Shown here piece after piece: positions 22,736 to 30,736 of a DNA stretch of 54,265 nucleotides. A program made the position numbers and the translations under genes. The notes beneath the pieces were generated by a model. It searched no databases and was not told where the DNA came from. It saw only the letters and a program-made list of their open reading frames with translations. This DNA is from JALEVB01 sp022768265 (lineage in GTDB: Bacteria > Bacillota_I > Bacilli_A > Erysipelotrichales > Erysipelotrichaceae), in contig JAXFJE010000035.1 of the NCBI GenBank assembly GCA_034168985.1, forward strand, positions 1 through 54,265, written 5' to 3'. Numbering within the stretch: position 1 is the stretch's first letter; each line of letters opens with the position of its first letter.

Positions 22736-25210
22736 ATGATTAATTTTGGGAAGCTGAGTGCTCAACTTCACAAAGGAAAGATTATTAATCCAACAGAGAT
22801 TTTTATGTCTTTGCCCGAGAAAAACACAAAATATGCATACTTGCGAAATGTCCAGGCTGAAGTTCTTGATCAATGGTTTCAGCAACGGGATAGTAAAGAT
22901 AACATCATTAAAATGAATACTGGAAGTGGTAAAACCACGGTCGCATTGTTAATTTTGAAAAGTTGTTTAAACGAACATGGAGGTCATGCTGCGTATGTAG
23001 TGCCTGACAATTATTTAGTTGACCAAGTTATTACAGAGGCGAAAGAGCTAGGTATACATGCAACTACTTCGGAAAAAGATATGAATTTTATTACTGGAGA
23101 ATCAATATTAATAATTAATATTCAAAAATTGTTTAATGGTAAATCTGTTTTTGGAATGAAGATATCCGGAAATATTCAATTAGACTATATTCTTATTGAT
23201 GATGTACATGCTTGTGTTGATGATGTTAAAGATCAGTTCATAATTAAAGTCACTAGAGATTCAAATATAGCAAAAGAATTATTTGATCTTTATAAAGATG
23301 ATCTTAAATTACAGAATGAGAAAGCCTTTCTGGATATCTGTGAGGGAGATTCTTGTAGTAGTAGTATAATGGTGCCGTTTTGGAGAATCTATGAAACCAA
23401 AAGCGATTTATTAGCCATACTACAAAGCCATAAAGATGATAAAGAAATAATGTTTAATTATCCCTTATTAGGAGATTTATTAGAGTTTTGTAACTGTGTA
23501 TTCTCGTATAAGGGTGTTGAAATAGAACCTTATGCTATTCCAATTCATAAAATTTCTTCCTTCTGCAATGCAACAAGAAGGATTTTTATGAGTGCAACTC
23601 TTTGTGACGACAGTCATCTTGTATCAACATTTGATATAAATGTTGATACAAGAAAGGCAATTACTCCTAAACAGGCCAACGATATCGGAGATAGGATGAT
23701 ATTGTTTCCACAGGCATATTCGCCCTTTATTACAGATGATGATATTAAGTGTAAAATCTTAGAATACTCTCAAAGGGTAAATGTAGTGGTTATTGTCCCT
23801 TCCGATTATAGATCTAAATATTGGAGTGATATCACGGAAAATGTTTTCTCTGCAATTAATATCAAAAAAGGAATAGAGCTCATTAAAAGCAGCTCTGTTG
23901 GGCTCTATGTATTGGTAAATAAGTATGACGGAATTGATTTACCAGATAACGCTTGCAGAATTATTGTATTAGATGGTGTGCCTGATTCACGAACATCTGT
24001 TGAACGTATGAAAGAAAATTATTTACAAGGTTCAATGGATACTGTAAGAAATAAGATTCAAAAAATAGAGCAAGGTATGGGGCGAGGTGTTAGATCGAGT
24101 AATGATTATTGTGGGGTTATTATTATGGGTGCTCCTCTAATTCAAATTTTGTATTCGCCCAAATCTAAAGATTTCTTTAGTAATGCGACCAAAAAGCAAT
24201 TTGAGGTTTCTAGTATTCTTGCACAGGATTTAAAGGAAAAATCAATTGATGAAATATTTGATGTACTTGATTATTGCATCACCCAAAATGCTGATTGGGT
24301 TACTATAAGTAAAAGTGCACTAAGTGACATAAACTATGATAAGGACTTGATAATAGACCAGTCACAGATTGTTTTGAGGAAAGCATTTAATAATGCAGTA
24401 TTGCATAATAATCTAGAAAACTCGAAGCAGTTGATTTGTGATGAAGTTAATCAAACAACTGATCCAATAAAAAAAGGATACTTAATGTTTGAAGAGGCGA
24501 AATATTGCCAGTTCCGCAACCCAGTGGAAGCGCAACGCATTCTAGTTTCAGCCCAACAGTTCAACCATCATGTTCAAAAACCAATTAAAGGCGTGAGCAA
24601 TTACGATTATGTAAAAAGAATTAAACCTCAAGCAGAAAAAATACTAGATTATTTTACTAATAATGATATCAATTCCTACATTGTAGAGCTTAACGCTATA
24701 GTGGATTCATTGGTGTTCGCTAAATCTAGTTATAAAAAATTTGAAAATTCAATGGCTCGGTTAGGAGAATTACTAGGTTGGAAAGGAATGAGAATCACCG
24801 ACGGAATTGGCCCTGATGTTTTGTGGTACTTTGGGAATTCACAATATGCAGTGATAGAATGTAAAAATGAGGCTACTTCTGAAACAATAAGTAAAACCTA
24901 CTGTGAACAATTACTATCTTCCGTTAGCTGGTTTAAAGAAAAATTTGAGTCAGATTTTTCTTGCATTCCTGTAATAGTACATCCATCTAAAGTGTTTGAT
25001 AAATATGCCTCTCCCGCTGGAGATTTTCGTGTTATAAATAACGAAAAACTTTTTCTTCTAAAAACTAAATTATATGATTTCTGCAAGGCCATTGCTACAG
25101 ATGGAAGTTTTAAAGACTTACAACAACTGACGAAACTTCTAAATGATTTTTCTTTGACACCTGAGAAGTTTTTTCTTTGTTATTCGGTATCATTTACCAA
25201 AAAGCAATAA
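22736..25210 (+). CDS. Superfamily 2 helicase fused to a C-terminal PD-(D/E)xK nuclease
   Basis: An 824-residue protein with two enzymatic halves. The helicase part has Walker A NTGSGKTT (61-68), a Walker B variant LIDDVHAC (D155-D156-V157-H158), SAT motif FMSATL (285-289), and motif VI EQGMGRGVRSSNDY (445-458), a DinG/XPD-like form. The C-terminal part (about 660-780) carries a restriction-endonuclease core: Glu678 in LGELLGWKG, Asp694 in GIGPDVLWYF, and Glu708-Cys-Lys710 in YAVIECKNE, the order expected of PD-(D/E)xK. It would unwind and cut nucleic acid. No antitoxin or partner lies next to it. The setting among mobile relics and toxin-like genes suggests phage or plasmid defence, but no named system is recognised. 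Confidence 0.85.
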   Translation: MINFGKLSAQLHKGKIINPTEIFMSLPEKNTKYAYLRNVQAEVLDQWFQQRDSKDNIIKMNTGSGKTTVALLILKSCLNEHGGHAAYVVPDNYLVDQVITEAKELGIHATTSEKDMNFITGESILIINIQKLFNGKSVFGMKISGNIQLDYILIDDVHACVDDVKDQFIIKVTRDSNIAKELFDLYKDDLKLQNEKAFLDICEGDSCSSSIMVPFWRIYETKSDLLAILQSHKDDKEIMFNYPLLGDLLEFCNCVFSYKGVEIEPYAIPIHKISSFCNATRRIFMSATLCDDSHLVSTFDINVDTRKAITPKQANDIGDRMILFPQAYSPFITDDDIKCKILEYSQRVNVVVIVPSDYRSKYWSDITENVFSAINIKKGIELIKSSSVGLYVLVNKYDGIDLPDNACRIIVLDGVPDSRTSVERMKENYLQGSMDTVRNKIQKIEQGMGRGVRSSNDYCGVIIMGAPLIQILYSPKSKDFFSNATKKQFEVSSILAQDLKEKSIDEIFDVLDYCITQNADWVTISKSALSDINYDKDLIIDQSQIVLRKAFNNAVLHNNLENSKQLICDEVNQTTDPIKKGYLMFEEAKYCQFRNPVEAQRILVSAQQFNHHVQKPIKGVSNYDYVKRIKPQAEKILDYFTNNDINSYIVELNAIVDSLVFAKSSYKKFENSMARLGELLGWKGMRITDGIGPDVLWYFGNSQYAVIECKNEATSETISKTYCEQLLSSVSWFKEKFESDFSCIPVIVHPSKVFDKYASPAGDFRVINNEKLFLLKTKLYDFCKAIATDGSFKDLQQLTKLLNDFSLTPEKFFLCYSVSFTKKQ

Positions 25211-25265
25211 TTGGTATGATTTCATTATATTTGTCAAGCTAAATTTGCAAAGTGATTATGAAAAA

Positions 25266-25303
25266 TAACATCGCCACTATTTAATACATTAGTGGCGATG
25301 TTA
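25266..25303. terminator. Perfect 14-bp hairpin, stronger as a minus-strand terminator
   Basis: TAACATCGCCACTA (25266-25279) pairs with its complement at 25290-25303 around a ten-base loop. Only the minus strand has a T-tail (TTTTTCAT) after it, so it would stop transcripts from the RelE side before they enter the helicase gene antisense. Confidence 0.65.
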
Positions 25304-25338
25304 TAAAGAATAATTTCACTTCCTAGGTTTGGGATTCG

Positions 25339-25391
25339 CTATGAACGATAAATGTGGATGATCTCCCTACACATCGTTCATAGTTTTTTTT
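25339..25391 (+). terminator. Strong terminator of the helicase transcript
   Basis: CTATGAACGAT (25339-25349) pairs with ATCGTTCATAG (25373-25383), with GTG/CAC pairing inside, followed by eight T's. Confidence 0.85.
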
Positions 25392-25465
25392 ATTTTAATG
25401 ATAAAACATATATGAACGACGTTAAAGATAGTATCAAAGTAAAAAAATATCTATACCATCTCTCT

Positions 25466-25554
25466 CTTTCCATAATAAAATACCACCTTTGTAGTTTCAC
25501 ATAAATGGGATAATTTTAATTTTTTTGTGTGTCTACTTCAGTGGGATTATATCA
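25466..25554 (-). mobile_element. Relic of an IS3-like element left end
   Basis: Read on the minus strand from 25554, about 89 bases align without gaps to the left end and transposase leader of the element at 54126 onward. The first 28 bases are identical, as is most of the stretch from ATGTGAAACTAC to the start codon, including the ribosome site AAAGGTGG. The match stops a few bases after the ATG (25473-25471); nothing resembling the transposase follows. It shows an old insertion that was later deleted, next to the damaged RelE gene. Confidence 0.85.
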
Positions 25555-25597
25555 TTATATCAACAAGTCTTTTCCTTTATTTTTTATATATTTCAAG

Positions 25598-25843
25598 TCA
25601 ATTACCAATTTCGATTGCTACTATGATCATCTGAACGCTATCAGTTTCACCAAACAAACGATGATCTCCAATCGTACATTTCCAACATTTGCTCAAATTA
25701 CCAGCAAATTGTTTACCGTGAATTCTTGTATTGCTGGTATTAATTAAGTTTTTATCTAAACATTTTTCGATTATAACCTGTGCTGAATGGTCCAGATTTT
25801 TAATTTGATTTCTAAAAGTATCTGTACTAATTAATTCGTACAT
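25598..25843 (-). CDS. RelE/YoeB-type toxin shortened by a nonsense codon
   Basis: The 81-residue frame MYELISTDTFRNQIKNL... KCWKCTIGDHRLFGETDSVQMIIVAIEIGN is a RelE-superfamily mRNA interferase. The stop is TGA at 25600-25598. Reading through it gives LEIYKK and TAA at 25579, so the intact protein would end IGN-R-LEIYKK, the usual [HN]R-x-x-[IV]Y tail of these toxins, and the TGA replaces an Arg codon (CGA or AGA). That tail carries catalytic residues in RelE, so the toxin is probably dead. No intact antitoxin gene is found upstream. An IS relic ends 44 bases further on. Confidence 0.75.
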   Translation of the reverse strand: MYELISTDTFRNQIKNLDHSAQVIIEKCLDKNLINTSNTRIHGKQFAGNLSKCWKCTIGDHRLFGETDSVQMIIVAIEIGN

Positions 25844-26115
25844 TCTATAAATTCAGATCTTACCATAGCTACTCAATTGAGTCAGTATTCAATCTTTCTT
25901 GTGTGACTCATATATACAATTACCTGCAAGTAATCTTCATCTTCTAAACAGACAAAAACAATACACTTTATCATGGAAGAAATATCGCGTTATAAGGTTT
26001 AGACGCATTTGCTAGAGTTTCCACTTCTTCGTCATTCATAAGTAGAGTGACAATGCTAATATAAATCAAACCTATTTTATGTACTATAATTGTACTTCAC
26101 TATATTAATACTGAT
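25844..26115. other. Intergenic region with possible antitoxin remains
   Basis: No gene starts here. A minus-strand translation near 26005-26045 reads MNDEEVETLANASKPYNAIFLP, short and ending at a stop, and may be what remains of a partner antitoxin. The position upstream of the toxin is where one would stand. This is weak evidence. Confidence 0.35.
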
Positions 26116-26325
26116 TCATGCTATAGATTTTACAAAGGTATTCCACTCTTCTATAGTTCTATCTTCTAATAAAAATTCATGGCTTTGCATATAATCAATC
26201 AGTTTATCAAGTTTGGATAACTCATTTTCTAGTTTAGAATCGTATCGTTTTTGAGATTCTGATAGAACTTCATTGTATCTAGGTTTTAAATATTGATCAA
26301 CATATTTTTCAGTTGTATATTTCAT
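26116..26325 (-). CDS. Small hypothetical protein (69 aa)
   Basis: Starting at an ATG (26325-26323) with GAGG seven to eight bases upstream, the frame encodes a 69-residue, charged, helical protein (MKYTTEKYVDQYLKPRYNEV... LEDRTIEEWNTFVKSIA). A longer frame from 26391 has no ribosome site. Composition suggests two helices and a coiled-coil-like middle. It may be an antitoxin or plasmid-type gene; no family is recognised. Confidence 0.55.
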   Translation of the reverse strand: MKYTTEKYVDQYLKPRYNEVLSESQKRYDSKLENELSKLDKLIDYMQSHEFLLEDRTIEEWNTFVKSIA

Positions 26326-26438
26326 AATGTTTACCTCATGTATATTATACCAATAAACTGATAATAATAATAATAAAAAATGTGCGCTCAAAATATATTG
26401 ATAAGAAACTGTGATAAGTGGTTTAGGTATAATTTATG

Positions 26439-26486
<48 letters not shown>

Positions 26487-26530
26487 CTATGATATGGAGG
26501 AAATTGTTCTCATCACCTAGCGCTCAAGAA

Positions 26531-27466
26531 TTAATTTAAAAAATTCATAACTAATTTGACCATAGTTTCTTTTTCTTCTGGTCTTGATTCAGCAATCATC
26601 AAAGTTATTGCAACCAACGCACTATTAGAAATTACTTGTTTATCATTAATAATTAGATGATTATTTTTGTTTAAAAATTCAAGGAAAATAGCTGCTCCTA
26701 TTCTTTTGCAACCGTCTGCAAATGGATGATCTTTTATTAGAAAATATAAAAGATTTGCAGCTTTTTCTTCGATGCTTGGATACAATTCTTGGCCAAAAAC
26801 ATTTTGATACACTGCTGCCAAAATACCTTCTAATTTACCTTTTTCCTTTTCCACACCAAAAACATTAGACTCAAATCTCATTTGATCAATTAAATTTCGA
26901 CATTCTTCATAGGATAAACGGTAAATTGTATCATTACCATCTGGTTTTTCTATACACCCATGATCATAATCGTCTAGAAGCGAAAGAGCATCAGCATATG
27001 CATTAATCACGCTTAATACTTCTTTTTCATCAATTTCTAAGGTAGATGCAATTATTCTTGATTGAATCTCAACAGTACGATTCAATGCTTCTAATCTTTT
27101 TTGATTTAAAGCATATCCCTTAATCATATAATCTTTCAATATTGAAGTAGCCCATTTACGGAAAATAATACCATTAGGAGATTTTACACGATAGCCAACT
27201 GCTAAAATCATATCAAGATTATAAAGTTTTCGCGAATATCGCTGTACACCTAAAGATCCCATATGTGCGTTTTCCGCACATGTGCTTTTTACATCAAGCT
27301 CACCATCTTTATATATATTATTAATATGTCTCGTAATTCGTGTTCTATCCACATCAAATAATGATGCCATTTGATCTTGGGAAAGCCACACGTTTTCCAT
27401 GCCCTCACTTACAGAAACTTCTAGCTCTAATGCTCCATTTTTAAATATAACGATATCACTGTTCAT
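26531..27466 (-). CDS. RhuM-type protein with C-terminal Fic/Doc-like domain
   Basis: The 311-residue product has an N-terminal RhuM/virulence-protein domain (about 1-120: VWLSQDQMASLFDVDRTRITRHINNIYKDGEL, with LYNLDMILAVGYRVKSPNGIIFRKWA), then a linker helix, and a Fic-like domain. The Fic motif at 247-255 reads HPFADGCKR. The family has HPFxxGN(K/G)R; here Asn is Cys253. The histidine and arginine needed for AMP or phosphate transfer remain. Related proteins are often found in mobile DNA and with restriction genes. Activity is uncertain. It starts at an ATG with AAGGAGAA upstream. Confidence 0.85.
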   Translation of the reverse strand: MNSDIVIFKNGALELEVSVSEGMENVWLSQDQMASLFDVDRTRITRHINNIYKDGELDVKSTCAENAHMGSLGVQRYSRKLYNLDMILAVGYRVKSPNGIIFRKWATSILKDYMIKGYALNQKRLEALNRTVEIQSRIIASTLEIDEKEVLSVINAYADALSLLDDYDHGCIEKPDGNDTIYRLSYEECRNLIDQMRFESNVFGVEKEKGKLEGILAAVYQNVFGQELYPSIEEKAANLLYFLIKDHPFADGCKRIGAAIFLEFLNKNNHLIINDKQVISNSALVAITLMIAESRPEEKETMVKLVMNFLN

Positions 27467-27486
27467 TTTTTATTTCTCCTTCATAA

Positions 27487-27911
27487 TTACCTATTTTTAT
27501 TCCTCAGTTCAGCAATTCTTCTATCTAATGTCGGAAGTGAAATATTTAATCGTTTACAGATATATTTCTTTTTAATTTCTCCTTCCATCCAACGATCATA
27601 TAATTCTTTAAATTCTTCTTCATTATATTTAATTTGTGTACGTACTTTATATACACCATTTGCTTTTGCAATTGCGATGCCCTCTGCTTGGCGTTGTTTG
27701 ATTGTTTCTCTTTCAAATTCTGCAAGCGAGGCAAAAATACTAAATACTAATTTACCAGTTGGTGATGTTGTATTAATATCACCTTCTCTAACATAATCCA
27801 TCATTTTAATAAGTTCGGGACGATCCTTAATATTTTTACCAGATACTTTTAATATTTATCAATATTTAAATCTTTGAACATCTCTTCATGTCTTGCGGTA
27901 TTTTGACCTCC
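27487..27911 (-). pseudogene. Frameshifted serine resolvase fragment
   Basis: The intact frame from 27804 gives the resolvase C-terminal half, including MMDYVREGDINTTSPTGKLVFSIFASLAEFERETIKQRQAEG and a helix-turn-helix end. Upstream, the coding continues as VSGKNIKDRPELIK but runs into stops, while another frame reads GGQNTARHEEMFKDLNIDKY up to a TAA. Joining the two by a small frame change near 27850 gives a normal resolvase order. The N-terminal YxRVST catalytic serine region is missing. The gene is therefore a broken site-specific recombinase, a relic of the island's arrival. Confidence 0.85.
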
Positions 27912-28039
27912 TATTTATGTAGCAATTTCTACCACAAATTTAATATTACTAATATCAGTAAACTACATGCTATGGATATGGATTGAAATTTTGATTATGT
28001 AGCCTCAATAAAGTTATCATAACAATTTATATTCACAAT

Positions 28040-28065
28040 TATATCAAAACATTAATTTTGATATA
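28040..28065. repeat. Perfect 10-bp inverted repeat
   Basis: TATATCAAAA (28040-28049) and TTTTGATATA (28056-28065) enclose six bases. The surrounding 27912-28253 is AT-rich and shows no gene; another dyad (TTAGATT/AATCTAA) lies at 28127-28147. The repeat could be a binding site, cruciform or recombination remnant. Confidence 0.5.
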
Positions 28066-28253
28066 TGACACATAATTAGTATTTCCTCTTATAAGCTATA
28101 TCTGTAGCAAAACTATTATCACCGATTTAGATTGTAATGTAATCTAATTTGATAGTATTTATACTAGCATTATTATCTATTCCGATAATTAGCATATGTC
28201 CTATTATAATTTTTATTATATCCGATATTATAAACTTGTTTAAAATTTTTCTC

Positions 28254-28286
28254 AAAAAAAATCCATCCACATTTAAGTGAATGGAT
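28254..28286 (-). terminator. Terminator of the tilS-hpt-ftsH operon
   Basis: On the minus strand, ATCCATTCAC (28286-28277) pairs with GTGGATGGAT (28270-28261), followed by seven T's. It follows the ftsH stop. Confidence 0.85.
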
Positions 28287-28292
28287 CATTCT

Positions 28293-30179
28293 TTATATTT
28301 GATCAGTATCTACTTCTGTTTCAACTTCTTCGCTTGTTGCTTGGACATCAATTACATCACCATTGATAGCTTTACCATTAATGATGTTATCGATTTGTTC
28401 TGAAGTCAATGTTTCATATTCCATCAATGCCTCAGCAATCTTGATCAACTCATCCTTGTGCTCTTCAATGATGCTTCTTGCTTTCTCATGGCATTCATCA
28501 ATGATCTTGCGAACTTCTTGGTCAATTTCAAAAGCTACTTGACCACTAACATTACTAGGTGCATTGTAGTCACGTCCTAAGAAGACATTTCCACTTCCAC
28601 CATCATATTTAACTGGTCCTAAAGTACTCATACCATACAAGGTAACCATATCACGAGCAAGATTAGTTGCTCTTTCGATATCATTAACAGCACCAGTAGT
28701 AATATCGTCAAAGAATAATTCTTCAGCGCTACGTCCGCCTAGGTATGAAGTGATGGTTGCCAATAAATCTTTCTTGGTATTCATCATCTTCTCATCTTTA
28801 GGAGTCATTAAGTTATATCCACCAGCTTGACCACGTGGGATGATCGTAACTTTTTGTACCACCGTAGCGTCATCTAGATATAAACCAATGATCGCATGTC
28901 CTGATTCATGGTAAGCCACCAATTTCTTGGTCTTTTCATCGTAAGTACGACTTTTCTTCGCTGGTCCCATCATTACACGGTCAATAGCTTCATCTAATTG
29001 TTTCATCGAAATTTCTTTGCTATCTTCACGAACCGCAAGGATACTAGCTTCATTTAAAACGTTTTCTAGATCAGCTCCTGAAAAACCTGGGGTGCGTTTT
29101 GCCAAAGCATCCAAATCAATTTCTTTTGATAAGAATTTATTGCGGGCATGAACACCTAAAATAGCACGACGACCATTACGATCAGGTAATGCAACCGTAA
29201 TTTGTCTATCAAAACGTCCTGGTCTTAATAGCGCTGGGTCTAATACATCTGGTCTATTTGTTGCCGCAATGATAACGATACCTGCATTATCATTGATACC
29301 ATCCATCTCAACTAATAATTGGTTAAGGGTTTGTTCACGTTCATCGTGACCACCACCGATACCCGCACCACGTTGACGACCAACAGCATCGATCTCATCG
29401 ATAAAGATCATACATGGCGCCGTTTTCTTGGCATTTTCAAACATGCTACGAACTCGGCTAGCCCCAACCCCAACAAACATTTCTACGAAATCTGATCCCG
29501 AAATGCTGTAGAATGGAACATCTGCTTCCCCAGCAACCGCTTTTGCTAGCAAGGTCTTACCTGTTCCTGGAGGACCAACCAACAAGATACCTTTAGGAAT
29601 TCTTGCACCCATCTTTTCAAACTTCTTAGGGTATTTCAAATAATCGATGATTTCTTTCATCTCTTCTTTTTCTTCTTCACAGCCTGCTACATCATCAAAT
29701 TTAACTTTGATATTAGCTTCTAAGCGAGCCTTGGATTTCGAAAACTCAAACGCTTTAGCGTTAGAGCCACCATTCATCTTGGATAACAAATAAATAGCAA
29801 ACCCACCAAATAAGGCAATTGGCAACAATGTGCTCAATAGATCAAGCCATACATTTGATTCATTAGCGTCGATGATTTGGATCTTAGCTTCATCAGCATT
29901 CAAGATATCCGTAATTTCATCAATTTGTGTTCCAGGGATCTTGCTGGCAACGATGACTTCTCGTCCTTGTTCACCTTCATAACTAGCTTTAACGGTAATG
30001 ACATTATAATCAACAGAAATAACTGCTTCTTGAATATCTTCTTGTTCGATCGTATTCATGAATTGATCATAAGTCACTGTTGTTGAACTGCCACCATTAC
30101 TTGAAAACATCAAGCTATATAAAGCAATAGCTAAGATGACATAAGGCAAAAAATTAATAAATTTATTCTTTCTTGGCAT
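28293..30179 (-). CDS. ftsH: ATP-dependent zinc metalloprotease FtsH
   Basis: A 628-residue membrane protease. Two membrane helices (about 8-24 and 108-130) flank a small extracellular loop. The AAA domain carries the Walker A motif GPPGTGKT and Walker B IFIDEID, followed by the second region of homology ATNRPDVLDPALLRPGRFDR. The peptidase has the HESGH zinc motif (AYHESGHAIIG). It removes unfolded membrane proteins and regulators. It is the last gene of the operon and follows hpt by 17 bases, matching the widespread tilS-hpt-ftsH order. Confidence 0.97.
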   Translation of the reverse strand: MPRKNKFINFLPYVILAIALYSLMFSSNGGSSTTVTYDQFMNTIEQEDIQEAVISVDYNVITVKASYEGEQGREVIVASKIPGTQIDEITDILNADEAKIQIIDANESNVWLDLLSTLLPIALFGGFAIYLLSKMNGGSNAKAFEFSKSKARLEANIKVKFDDVAGCEEEKEEMKEIIDYLKYPKKFEKMGARIPKGILLVGPPGTGKTLLAKAVAGEADVPFYSISGSDFVEMFVGVGASRVRSMFENAKKTAPCMIFIDEIDAVGRQRGAGIGGGHDEREQTLNQLLVEMDGINDNAGIVIIAATNRPDVLDPALLRPGRFDRQITVALPDRNGRRAILGVHARNKFLSKEIDLDALAKRTPGFSGADLENVLNEASILAVREDSKEISMKQLDEAIDRVMMGPAKKSRTYDEKTKKLVAYHESGHAIIGLYLDDATVVQKVTIIPRGQAGGYNLMTPKDEKMMNTKKDLLATITSYLGGRSAEELFFDDITTGAVNDIERATNLARDMVTLYGMSTLGPVKYDGGSGNVFLGRDYNAPSNVSGQVAFEIDQEVRKIIDECHEKARSIIEEHKDELIKIAEALMEYETLTSEQIDNIINGKAINGDVIDVQATSEEVETEVDTDQI

Positions 30180-30196
30180 TAATTAATTCTCTCCTT

Positions 30197-30736
30197 TTAT
30201 TGATAACATTCTTCTTTTAAAACACCTACATAAGGTAAGTTACGATATTTTTGGTTGAAATCTAAGCCAAAACCAACCACGAATTCATTTTCAACCTCAA
30301 AGCCAATATAATCAGCCTTGATATCCACGATCCTTCTAGATGGTTTATCTAATAAAGTAACGATCTTAACACTATTCGCTCCTTTATTCATCAACATCTT
30401 CTTAACCGTGCTTAAGGTTCTGCCTGTATCAACGATATCTTCTACCAATACGATATCGATACCTTTGATCGAAGTATTTAGATCTTTATTGATCTTGATA
30501 TCCCCGATCGATTCGGTACCATCATAACTAGATACATCCATAAAATCAATTTCAATATCCATTTCAATACGTTTCATCAATTCTGACAAGAAAGGTACTG
30601 AACCTTTTAATAAAGCAACAAATAAGACCTTACGTTCATTTTGCGCATAGTCTTTATCGATCATTGCTGCTAATTCATAACATCTTTTTACGATTTGTTC
30701 TTCACTAATCAATACTTTTTTTATGTTCGGATTCAT
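30197..30736 (-). CDS. hpt: Hypoxanthine-guanine phosphoribosyltransferase
   Basis: A 179-residue purine salvage enzyme that converts hypoxanthine or guanine plus PRPP to IMP or GMP. The PRPP loop DIVLVEDIVDTGRTLSTVKKML and the YIGFEVENEFVVGFGLD region are conserved. Its start overlaps the end of tilS by about 30 bases, so the two are coupled. The PRPP comes from the prs product at 9122-10081. Confidence 0.96.
   Translation of the reverse strand: MNPNIKKVLISEEQIVKRCYELAAMIDKDYAQNERKVLFVALLKGSVPFLSELMKRIEMDIEIDFMDVSSYDGTESIGDIKINKDLNTSIKGIDIVLVEDIVDTGRTLSTVKKMLMNKGANSVKIVTLLDKPSRRIVDIKADYIGFEVENEFVVGFGLDFNQKYRNLPYVGVLKEECYQ

Noticed and set aside
25598..25750. Plus-strand frame over the RelE gene
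   Set aside because: It is a shadow of the minus-strand toxin and has no start signal.
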